From positions 1,240,001-1,304,000 of the forward strand of contig CM060731.1 in the NCBI GenBank assembly GCA_030704615.1: DNA of 64,000 bases, read 5' to 3'. Within the stretch, counting starts at the first letter, position 1. Each line of letters opens with the position of its first letter. Below, piece after piece: positions 12,150 through 22,165 of the stretch. This stretch comes from Takakia lepidozioides (lineage: Eukaryota; Streptophyta; Takakiopsida; Takakiales; Takakiaceae). Made by a program: the position numbers and the translations under genes. Below the pieces are notes generated by a model that was not told where the DNA came from, made no database searches, and worked only from the letters and a program-made list of their open reading frames with translations.

Positions 12150-12692
12150 CATATAATAAATAAAGTCCCATTGTAAATACTACATTGCATATGCTCGACC
12201 CTGGCACCTGTCATCGCAACATAAATGGTTTGTGTACTGGCTCACTGTTTATATTTGTAATGTTCCAAGGTTTCGGATAGGGTTATGAGAAAACGATGTA
12301 TTAGTTCCGTATGAGTTAGACAACAAACGTCTACTTTCATTCAACTGTGCGACACTACCATGAGAGGTATGGATCGGAAAGTAATAGGTGCACATGCGAC
12401 CTCCGAACGTTTGATACTAAGTCTCTACTTAAACGTGCGGAGGTCGCATGTACACCTATTACTTTTTTTTATCCATGTCACTCATGGTAGTATCGCACAG
12501 TTGAATGAGATATGGAACGTTTGTTGTCCAACTCCTATGGATCCAATATATCATTTTCTCAGTACCCTGTCAGAAACATTGAAACATTCGCAGTTACAAA
12601 CAGTGCCACAATACACGGCCGGTTTTGTTGAAATGACATTTGTGAGGTTCGAGCGTATGCAATTTATTATTTACAACGGAATTTTATTTACT
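12150..12692. repeat. Long inverted repeat, arms about 260 bp, almost no loop
   Basis: The sequence folds about a centre near 12421. Paired blocks include 'cattgtaaatactacattgcatatgctcga' with 'tcgagcgtatgcaatttattatttacaacg', 'acaacaaacgt' with 'acgtttgttgt', and 'aataggtgcacatgcgacctcc' with 'ggaggtcgcatgtacacctatt'. The inner 110 bp per arm are nearly perfect; the outer parts diverge. A transcript would form a very long hairpin. It looks like a foldback element or an inverted duplication within the larger element. Confidence 0.85.
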
Positions 12693-12763
12693 CGGGGGAT
12701 CGGTACTGCCGTTGGAGCGCAACTGATGGTGCGAGTTCTCTATTGATTGGAGCTGTCACAACC

Positions 12764-12940
12764 AATGTTAATATTCTCCACCTGGAACAGATCCACATAT
12801 GTGTGCAGAAATCCTTAAAAAACAAATGACCATCTCAACTTTTATAAGCCTCATCCCCAGCTTCCAGTTTTGATGGTCATTTGGTTTTTTAAGTTATATA
12901 CGCATGTGTGGATATGTTCCAGATGAAAGATATTAACATT
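12764..12940. repeat. Second inverted repeat, arms about 70 bp
   Basis: The left arm 'aatgttaatattctccacctggaacagatccacatatgtg' and following 'aaaaaacaaatgaccatc' pair with 'gatggtcatttggtttttt...catgtgtggatatgttccag...tattaacatt'. About 40 nt of spacer separates the arms. It could be a small foldback or MITE-like repeat. Confidence 0.8.
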
Positions 12941-13094
12941 GAAAAAATAAGAGTTGGAGAAGCACCTCATTACGAAGCAAGAGACATTAAAGAAGACCTC
13001 AGCATGTTGAACATCTGGATGAAGAACCTTGCCCATTGTCGCTTCAAAGTTCTAGCGCTTCTGAAATGATCACATGTTTGTTGGTGGAAGCAGA

Positions 13095-13270
13095 TCTCGT
13101 AGGCCACATTGATCTCGTACCCATCGAAGACTCCCGTAGGCCACATGGAACGGTTCATGTGATACATTTTCACAAATGTGATGTGATACATTTGTGAAAT
13201 GGTATCACATCAACCGTTTAATGTGGTCAATGCACGTCTTCCGCACCATCGCGGAAATGTTCGCCACTTG
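13095..13270. repeat. Third inverted repeat centred near 13183
   Basis: 'cggttcatgtgatacattttcacaaatg' pairs with 'catttgtgaaatggtatcacatcaaccg'. The match weakens outward through 'gaagac..ggccacat' and 'atgtggtcaatgcacgtcttc'. Confidence 0.7.
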
Positions 13271-13298
13271 AAAGCACAAACACAAATAATCCGTGCAA

Positions 13299-13670
13299 AC
13301 AATATCAAGAATCATATGTACTGCAAGGTGTTTCATACTGCCGATGTTCATGTAGCAGAATTATTTAGGAATCATTTTGCTACTCCCATGCCAACAACAT
13401 CAGGTCCACTGCGACTGCCATATTCCGAATTCCGTATCAGCCACCACGGATATGAAACCAGGAACTTCGCACAAAATCTCCAATTCATTCAATTTATGGT
13501 GGGCCATGGCTGCAGCCTGCAAGCTGGCCGGGGTGGCTGATACGTCCGTTTGAACATGACAGTCTCAGATGACGTTGGCATGGGAATAGCAAAAAGAGTA
13601 CTACAGAATTCAGCTAGAGAAACAACAATAGCATGAAACACTTTACCGTAAATATGATTGTATATTGGAT
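13299..13670. repeat. Fourth inverted repeat centred near 13487
   Basis: Arms pair 'gtatcagccaccacgg' (13434-13449) with 'ccggggtggctgatac' (13528-13543). Further out, 'gctactcccatgccaacaacatc' pairs with 'gatgacgttggcatgggaatagc', and 'aaggtgtttcat' with 'atgaaacacttt'. A direct repeat also links 12957-12990 with 13683-13715 ('agcaccNcattNcga'). The core of the element is therefore built from several shuffled copies of the same units. Confidence 0.75.
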
Positions 13671-13735
13671 AAAGTGGACATGGAGAAGCACCGCATTTCG
13701 AGGCAGGAGATACTACAAAAAGAGCTTCAAAGGGC

Positions 13736-14145
13736 ATACCATATAACAGGTCCCAGTATAATCGAAGACGAAACCCCATTCATTCAATAGGCGATTGAAT
13801 GGTTGCCCATCCAAATGATTTTTGTTTGCTTTCAATCTTTGCCATTATGTTTAACATACCATGTATCAGGTCCCGGACTAATATCAGATCAATCGAAATT
13901 CATGCGATGACTCAACGGATGGTTGGCCATCGAAATGATTTTGTTTCGCTTTGAGACTTGGCCACTATGTTCAATGTGCCATGTAAGAGGCCCCAGAGTA
14001 ATATGAGATCAATCGAAATTCGTTCAATGGGCCAACGGATGGTTGCCCATCCAAATGATTTTCGTTCGTTTTGAAACTTGGCCAGTGTGTTCAATGTACC
14101 CTCTGATACGTCCCAGTGTAATATGAGATCAATTGAAATTATTTT
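13736..14145. repeat. Tandem repeat, unit about 120-121 bp, about 3.3 copies
   Basis: Units start near 13736, 13857, 13977 and 14097 with 'taccatNNaNcaggtcccagNNtaat'. Each continues with 'gatcaatcgaaatt' and 'gatggttgcccatccaaatgatttt'. Copies differ at roughly every tenth base. No coding function is visible. Confidence 0.85.
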
Positions 14146-14588
14146 GTACTTTAAGAACTTTGTGGGTATGTTCATAGAAAGATCATAGATTTTGCGAAAT
14201 GATTATGAAATACGCAGGGACCAGGCGAAATTTGTTTGGAAGAGGACCGTTCGTAACTCGTTATAACTTATTTGTTAACATCAATTTTCCTTGTTCTCCA
14301 GCTTTCGGAGTTCATTGCAAATACCCATATACACGTCATGACCAAATATGACACCATTGTAAATTTGTTTACAGGGTGAACCACTTCTTCCCCATCACAC
14401 GAGTGTAAATGTGAAGAAAACGTTGCTCGTGCAATTGAAATTGGCAGGTGCCGCACATGTGCATTGGGTATTAACAAAATTGGTAATATACAAACTTGGC
14501 GGAATGTCATCACTGTGTTTTCCAACAATATTCAAGGTACAACAAAAATGCATATTGTATATGTATTATGCTGTCAGTCATTCAAAGT

Positions 14589-16928
14589 CTAGTCGTCACT
14601 GTCCGAGGATGTGGAATTTGATGTTGTGGCCTGATTTGCACTGCCAATTGCCAGAGATTGCGACCGTGATCTCGTGGTCAATGAGGGGCCCAATGACATG
14701 TGATCAATTCTGGCCTGCATCCGCCTACTTTGCGGCAAAAGTTGACTTTCTTCTTCACTCTCACGATGTGGCGGAGGTGGATCGAGAACAAGTGCTCGGG
14801 CTGCATGCAAATCTGCAACGAGGCCGTCCACATCCGGCAATACAGCCCCCGAAACACGATGATAACGGTCTGTCCATAATCGCCTCCATTTCTCTACAAC
14901 TGCCTTGATGGTACTTTTGAAACTTTCCAAGTGTCTTTCGCGGGCCCTGTCCCTAATCATTGTGTCGTTTCGACGATAAGCCACCCTGTACGCATCATTC
15001 ATTCGGCGTTGACATATTATAGCATCTTCCAGTTCGGACAACAACAAATGTCTCCCAATCGGTTGTCGGTCATACAATTCGTTCTCCTCCGGCACCCATG
15101 GAACCTGTGGGAGCCGGATAAACCTGGACCTTCTTTGACTCCAATGCCCTCCCAGATTGCGGCAAAACTGCTCTCTCTCCCACCAATCTCGAATACTTCC
15201 CGCACGTATGGTTATCTCTCAATCAGTTTTGATCCAGAAATACTGGGGATCTTTGATGTATGCCGGGTTTCCGGCATGTATGCCATGCATCTCTCTGTCT
15301 GCATCCCATACCAAGTTCTTGCCCCAATGCACACAATTCAGAAATATGTATGGTAGCCCATCCAATAGGAGGTTGTGTCGATTGTATTCAAAACTTATGA
15401 GCATCTGATCCTCCAAGCCCACCAGCTCATAGAAACGGCGATGGATTGGTGTACGGCATTCTTGGCAAACGCTCGTCCGCAAGGCTTGCGGGATAAGACA
15501 TGTGAGATGGAACATATGTCCACATGATCCAAGCACATGACATCCCTCTGGGCCGTATGGATTCCTACACATCGAACAAATTGTGCCATCTGATATCCAT
15601 GACGACAAAACGCCTCGTGGTATCTCTTCCCTCTGGGCCGGTTTGATGTGGCTGGTCATCCTTCTTGTGGTGTCCTACTCTTCCTCTATTTCCAATTCCC
15701 AGTTTATGCTTCTGCTCGACCCGGAAATTCTGTGCTCACATCGATCGAATATAGAATCCACATCTGCCCAATTGGTATACCCGGCGAACACGCTTGATGC
15801 GATGCGGAGATTGTTATACCTTTGCATGTTGGCATAAATGCTATCCACGCTACGGTTCGACATGCGTGCGACACGTTGCAAGCCTAACAGTGCCCGCTCT
15901 ACCCGTGCTTTTCTGGAGGCCAAATGGGTCGCCCATTATACCCAATTCTCCCAATCGCCATTCAATAGGACCCATGCCTGAATCTCCAGCGTTTTGGACA
16001 AGCGCCATGCAGTTGCCATGACAATGTCCCGCTCCTTTGTAACGCGGTCGACATCTAATATCGGGTTCATCTCCGATTGAATGACGACCCTCGAGCATTC
16101 CCCGGTTTCCAGTACTGGTTCTTTTCCTTTCCTCCTTCTCTCATCCGCAATTCGTTGTTCCTCAACCATGGTTTCATCGGCCACAGGATCAAGGACGTCC
16201 GTAACTTCCTGAATGATGAGGTCAATACTGTGATCGGCCATCGCAAACTCCGCGTCCATGTCCACGACGTTTGTTCGATCATTATTGTGGATAACAGTGT
16301 CTTCATTGTTTGGAGGCATGTCTTGTAATGTAGCTACCAACTCGGCTATGCGCAGTGTTTGCCAGTCTAGTCGGTCCTGGAGGGTCCTAATTCGCTGGTC
16401 TCTTTCCGCCAGTTGTTCCTCTAACGTTGCAGCCGGTTGTATCCCGAATGTGTATGGGATGTACTCCAAATTGTATAGCAACCTTGCGTTCTTCTTACTA
16501 GCAGTTTGTCAATTCACTGGACGCAAGAGTATGACCTCCACGTACAATATGACTGCCAAGGTGTACGGGATTTGACCATTTAAGAGAGGTTGACCCCACA
16601 ATGTGCAATGCACCTCATTCGCCCTATGCTGGAAATGATCGTTCGTGCAAGACATGGACTCTGCGTAATTGTTTCAGGTTTGCACGTCATGCCTATCCAA
16701 AGGCCGCAATCGATTGATGTGGTACCATTTCACGAATTTTTTGCATCTCGCCATCGGCCACCGGAACTCTTCCGGAACATCCTCCCAGCCCTCTTCTGCT
16801 AGTATGCTAGGGTCACCAAATACTTCCCAATTCAAGTCTTACCTTGACCCTTTGATTTTCTTAGGGGGCGGTCCATGTTCATTGGGGTCATCTCTTCCAT
16901 GACGGTCATCGTCCTTGCCCTCTGCCAT
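14589..16928 (-). pseudogene. RING-H2/coiled-coil gene of the palindrome-array element, broken only by stop codons
   Basis: From the ATG complementary to 16926-16928 a single frame of 780 codons runs to the TAG at 14589-14591. It begins with an acidic and then basic stretch ending in a possible nuclear signal (PPPKKIKGSR). A heptad-like coiled coil follows (LEEQLAERDQRIRTLQDRL) and an acidic middle. A RING-H2 motif comes next (C-x2-C-x12-C-x-H-x2-H-x2-C-x13-C-x2-C, within 15450-15590). The tail is rich in Arg and then Ser/Asp. Six in-frame stops interrupt it (16839, 16674, 16509, 15936, 15675, 15219; lowest base given), yet I find no frameshift. The first stop overlaps a good splice donor (AAG|GTAAGA), so a small intron there is an alternative. 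RING-H2 proteins are usually E3 ubiquitin ligases; the role in this element is unknown. Confidence 0.65.
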
Positions 16929-16974
16929 TCTACAACAATCGGAGCAACACTAAACGAGGTTTTCTAAAAAGACG

Positions 16975-18640
16975 TAACTTGGCGGTCGCTCGATTTTCCG
17001 GAAAATAAAAAAATAAGCGACCGCCAGAACTGGCGGTCGCTCCATTTTCCGGATAAATAAATAAACTGCGACCGCCAGAACTGACGATCGCTCCATTTTC
17101 CGGAAAAAAAAAAAAAAAAACGACCACCACAACAGGCGGTCGCTCCATTTTCCGGAAATAAAAAAAATAAGTGACCGCCAACATAGGCGGTCCCTTCATT
17201 TTCAAAACATTTAGAATAAATAAGCGACCGCCAACATAGGCCGTCGCTTCATTTTTAAAAAAATTAAAAAAATAAACGACCGCCAACATAGGCGGTCGCT
17301 TTATTTAAAAAAAATAAGCGACCGCCAGCATAGGCGGTCACTTCATTTTCAAAACATTTAAAAATATATAAGCGACTGCCAACATAGGCGGTCGCTTCAT
17401 TTTCAAAAAATTAAAAAAAAAAAACGACCGCCAACATAACCGGTCGCTCCATTAAAAATAAATTAAAATAAATAAGCGACCGCCAACATAGGCGGTCGCT
17501 TCATTTTAAAAAAATCAAAAAAAATAAAAGACCGCCAACATAGGCGGTCGCTTCATTTTAAAAAAATTAAAAAAAATAAGCGACCGCCAGCATAGGCGGT
17601 CGCTTCATTTTCAAAACATTTAAAATAAATAAGCGACGCCAACATAGGCGGTCGCTTCATTAAAAATAATAATAAAAATAAATAAGTGACCGCCAGCATA
17701 GGCGGTCGCTTCATTTTCAAAACATTTAAAATAAATAAGCGACCGCCAACATAGGCGGTCGTTTCATTTTCAAAAATTTTAAGAAAAATAAGCGACCTCC
17801 AACATAGGCGGTTGCTTCATTAAGAAAATAATTAAAATAAATAAGTGACCGCCAACATAGGCGATCGCTTCATTTTCTAAAACTTTAAAAAAAATAAGCG
17901 ACCGCCAACATAGGCGGTCGCTTCATTAAAAAAAAATTAAAAAAAATAAAAGACCGCCAGCATAGGCGGTCGCTTCATTAAAAATAAAATAAAATAATGA
18001 TCGCCAGCATAGGCGGTCGCTTCATTTTCAAAACATTTAAAATAAATTAGCGACTGCCAACATAGGCGGTCGCTTCATTTTCAAAAACTTTAAAAAAAAA
18101 AAAGCGACCGTCAACATAGGCGGTCGCTTCATTTCCAAAATAATTAAAATAAAAGCGGTCGCCCCATTTCCAAATAAAATAAAATAAAAGCAACCGCCAG
18201 TAATGGCGGTCGCTGCATCTTAAAAAATAACCATCACAGCGACCGCCAGAAATGGCGGTCGCTGCATTTTGTAAAAACAAAAACTGCCAGTAATGGAAGT
18301 GAGGGGAGAATGACTGCCCCACCTCCCCCCACCTCATTCCTCGCTCAATGCGCAGGGCAGACCTCGTAGAAGCGACCGTCACCATGGCGGTCGCTCCATT
18401 TAAAAACAAAAAAAAACGACCGCCACAAATGGCGGTCGCTCCATTTCGTCAAAAAAAAAAAAAAAAACGACCGCCAGTAATGGCGGTCGCTGCATTTATA
18501 AAAACAAAAAAAAACTTTAAGCGAAGTGAGGGGAGAATGTCTCGGGCTTATATGCCCCCCTCCCCCTGCCTCACTCCTCGCTCCATGCGCAGGTCACACT
18601 TAGTAAAACGACTGCCACCTTGGCGGTCGCTCCATTTAAA
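16975..18640. repeat. Right palindrome array, about 30 units of 50-62 bp
   Basis: The typical unit is AATAAGCGACCGCC-AACATA-GGCGGTCGCTTCATT-TTAAAAAAATTAAAA. The six-base spacer changes along the array: AGAACT near 17.0 kb, mostly AACATA or AGCATA from 17.2 to 18.1 kb, AGTAAT or AGAAAT from 18.2 kb. A second unit of about 100 bp ('gtgaggggagaatg...cctcNctcNatgcgcagg') is inserted twice, near 18297 and 18524. Apparent reading frames here are shadows of the repeat. Confidence 0.9.
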
Positions 18641-19616
18641 TAAAAATGAATGCACAGTTGGAAGAATGGCACAATCGTTCTCCATTTCACAAGCAAATCA
18701 CCGAACACAAACATGATACTATCGATGGTTTGTCAAGGGATTTAGCAGCATTGCAAAGGCTCTTACCAAGTTGACCAAGGTAGGTCAGGAGTGGACCATC
18801 TTGTTGTTGCTCAATTTGCAAATGCGGCATGGCCCCGGCGTCGAAAACCCCCCCCCCCCCCTCTTTTGCTATTTACTAGTGAAGCATATGATCTAACCAC
18901 AAACATTTGAAACCCACTATACTGAAATACTACCTGTACGATCTTAGAAGCTGATGTCAGATCTTGTGTCAGGTCAAAACCTTTCACTGAATATGCGCAC
19001 TGAGTTGTGGTGGTGGTAAATCACTGACTTAACTTTACAAGTTCCTCCTTTACATCATTCCTGTCTCTCATGTGCAATTCAAGCTCGTATGCGGCATCTA
19101 GCATTCGCAGTCTTGCTAGTTATGAGTATACGTGCCCTCCAAGGTTGGCCAGAATAGCAGCTAAAATTTCAGATCTTTCCTAGTCCCTAGGCGTTTGGCC
19201 GTGCAGTTTCCATATGATCTTTTCCTGATAATGCGAATTGTGACTCTGCAGCTTTCATAATCTACCAAAACTCCGTCATTTATCTAGATTCCTCTCCGGA
19301 ATATCAGATGCAAATTTCAACCCGAGAATAGAAAGTAGGACCAGCTACCACAACTCCAGTAACTCCAGGCAAATCTCGCAAGAAACACTAAGGTGGGGGA
19401 CGTCTGTGGCTCTGGGACTCCCGATGCTGTTCGCAAACATCTCTCTGGATGGCACCATCCAGATTGGGATCAGTAGCCTCAATTTCACGGCAAAATTATG
19501 TACTACAGGTACAAAGAATAAATACCCGGTCTGTTGGAAAATCTAAAAATCCTAATGTGGTATAGTATGCTTCGATGAGTAGCACGTGCTTTTCCGAGTA
19601 ACTATGACTCTCTTAA

Positions 19617-19655
<39 letters not shown>

Positions 19656-19898
19656 GATGGATTAAAGAGAGTGCCTTCCCGCTGCCAAGCTCCTAGAAGA
19701 CTATCTTGCTTGTAATCGTTATGATCTAGTGTAAGGTAAACTCAACATCACATGGCAACAGTCTAGCATCAAATGTCGTAGGAACAATTTTGTTTCCAGC
19801 TCATTTGATTAAGTTTCTACGGACTCGAGATCAGGTGGAACAATAGTCACGCTAATGATGTTTCAAAAGCTGGAGAAGATGCCACCCATGCATCATGT
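18641..19898. other. Spacer 3' of glyoxal-oxidase copy 1
   Basis: It contains a C14-15 tract at about 18848-18862 and no convincing gene. The last 100 bases next to the oxidase stop resemble the 3' flank of copy 2 ('catgatgcatgggtggcatct' against 'gatgatgctaggttggcatct' on the coding strand). Confidence 0.5.
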
Positions 19899-22165
19899 TC
19901 ACTGAACAAGAACCCAGATGGCAGGCCCAGATATGCCATTGTTGATGGCAAATAGCATATACCAGGAGTTTGGAGCCAAATTCGAGTTGGCAGGTCCCAG
20001 AGCACTGACAGTGTAGGCATTGTTTCCAGTTGCTACTGGAGCTGCAACATGAAGCTTGACTTGTCTTTGGCCTTGTGAGTAAGAGTGTGTTGTGAAAGGA
20101 GCACTGGTGAGTGTGAGTTGTATGTTTCCAGTGACGGCGGTGGGAACGGTGATGCTCACGTTGAAGGGAGTATTGTAGTTAACAATAACGAAACTCGTCA
20201 CAAAAACGGGCCTTAGTGGGTCGTTGATAGGGTCCAAGTATGAAGGCTGGAAAGCTTCCACCCTCAGCTCTGTTGGGAAGTCGCCAGTAAATGTGTAGAA
20301 TTGATGGCAGTTGCTCCCTGCAACTAACACGCGCCCATCTTGGAGGAGGGCGACTGTGGAGTGATACACTCGGGGAATAGAACTGGCTGGTAGTACCTCG
20401 AACATTGCTGAATCAGGGTCGTATAGCACTGGATTGAGTGCTGCATTGGAAGCCCCATTCCACCCTTGCGCTCCATTTTGAACGCCATTAATTATGAGTA
20501 TCTGCAGAGTTTCTGTACATCAGATGGAGCTGCTGAAGCCAAAGAATAGCGGCCAATATACACAGTCCTACAGAACCACAAGGGTAGATTATGCTAATGC
20601 GGATGCCTGAATGCGCTCACATGATGAAAGAAGTTGGACTGCAAATTGCTTACTCAACACGACTACTGTTTGTTCAGTTCCCTACACCCTCAGTTTACCA
20701 GCTTCAATCCAGGGACATATATGTAGATAAATGACGTACCCACAGATAAATGCTCTATGTCTATACATAAATGCCATGCTTTCTCCCCCTCCTGGCAGTG
20801 CAGCAAAGTCAGTCCTGAGGACTATCGCTTTGAAAGATAAATTATAAGATTCTGAGAGAGCGGCATATGATACCTGGCTGTTAGGCAACATCAGCATATC
20901 TCCCATGGCGCGCCTAATGGGCATTTCCTGCATCTTCCAACTCGGGCTGGCTGACGTGACTGTCATGCGCCCGCAAGTCTGGGATGCAGGATACTGAGCT
21001 GTGACGTTCCCTGGTGCCAGAACGTTGGCACCCCCACACACAAGCACGTCTGCATCCGGAGAGTTCCCCTCCAAAGCCAGCATGACACTGGATCCTGCAC
21101 AAGGGTAATTTCTGGGCTCCCCCGGGATGGTTGGATACGTCTGCAGCACTGTGTTTGTGTTGTAATCGAGCAAGACAGAATCCCGGTTGGCAAAAATGTA
21201 CAAATGTCCATTGGGCAACAAGTGAATGAATGGATAGTAGTTGTAGAAGTTAGTAGAAACCAAGAGCTGGAGGGTGAACAGCCCAAGTCCTCTATTTGGT
21301 ACAAACTCGTAGGCAGTAGAATCCCGGCCACCGACCACAATGACCCGTCCGTCTGGCAGCAGCTGGTTACTGGCATACCATCGGCCTGCTAAGAGGAAAT
21401 CTGTATCTGATTCAACCCAGTCGCAGGTACCATCGGCTGGGCATGGCGTGAAATACCTACACATTGAAGAAAACCATCTTAGATCTTGTGAAAATCTGAA
21501 CTTCGGCCATGCCATCCTACGTGCAATTCAGCAGCAAATGGAAGGCAGGAAATGTGATTGCTTCATGCTTTGAGAGCTTTCATTGTCTTCTACTTCTCTC
21601 ATTTCTCATCTCTTATCACTACAAATTAACAAAATAAAAAACACTTCCCTAGATCTCAACCATAGAGTTCGTAAGTTTTGACACCAATCTAAGTGGAACG
21701 ACAACAGCTCCCACGCTGATCACGTGGATCCAATGTGATATACCTGATTTTTCTGTTACCGTCGTTATCTCCACCAGTTTGCAACAATGTGCCATTGGGT
21801 AAGAACTGGCCGGAGCTGCACCATGTATCTGTTTGGATGGTAAGTGGTCGCACATTGTTCGTCCCGGGATCAAACATCACAGAATGCGCAGAGCAATCGT
21901 TGGTTAAGGTTAGATCATTTGGATCAGCTCGGCACTGTCCATTTGACATCTTGATTTGCGAAGGTCCTATATCAGTCCGGTCTAGAAAGAGCACCATGCC
22001 TGTATTTGTAATTGCCGTGTGCATGGACGCTATGCCTGCATTACTGAGTAGTAGAGACCATGTTGGATTTCCTCGAGGTTGAGCTACTGAAAATCTGAGT
22101 TGAGAGAATATTGTCAAGAGTGCGAGTCTTAGGTAGACAAGCTTGTGCACGTTGCGAGGTTCCAT
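19899..22165 (-). CDS. Glyoxal/galactose oxidase-like secreted enzyme, copy 1
   Basis: These copper-radical oxidases oxidise aldehydes or primary alcohols to acids or aldehydes with release of H2O2, usually in the apoplast or cell wall. Exons on the minus strand are 22165-21744, 21456-20874 and 20501-19899, giving 535 residues. An N-terminal signal peptide (LVYLRLALLTIFSQLRFSVAQ) leads into the glyoxal-oxidase N domain (TDTWCSSGQFLPNG, RWYASNQLLPDGRVIVVGG) with kelch-type beta-propeller blades. The C-terminal DUF1929-type domain follows. Residues matching the copper site and radical cofactor of galactose oxidase are visible: Tyr in RWYAS, Tyr-His in RVYHS and His in TTHSYSQGQR. The frame is intact with GT-AG introns of 287 and 372 bp. 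It is a mirror-image paralogue of the gene at 44726-46787. Confidence 0.92.

Larger units (their letters stand above)
9350..18650. mobile_element. Putative large DNA element bounded by inverted arrays of a GGCGGTCGC palindrome
   Basis: The unit consists of a left array (9520-10008), a kinase-like gene pointing inward (+), a core of nested inverted and tandem repeats (12150-14145), a RING-H2/coiled-coil gene pointing inward (-) and a right array (16975-18640). Both arrays repeat GCGACCGCC-N6-GGCGGTCGC. In the left array the flank AATGAA precedes the palindrome, while in the right array TTCATT follows it, so the arrays are inverted relative to each other. This is the architecture of a transposon with subterminal repeats. 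In the mirror copy of this locus (46788-47819) the SelO-oxidase spacer is about 1 kb, against about 10.8 kb here, which supports an insertion of roughly this size. I recognise no transposase. Terminal inverted repeats and target duplication were not found, so the ends are approximate. Confidence 0.55.

Noticed and set aside
9520-18640. CRISPR array
   Set aside because: Repeats are palindromic and regularly spaced, but the linkers are near-identical AT runs rather than unique spacers. There are no cas genes and the genome is eukaryotic.
16930-18716. Several frames of 60-122 codons within the right palindrome array
   Set aside because: They consist of repeated translations of the same unit in AT-rich linkers and change with unit length. 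They are not genes.
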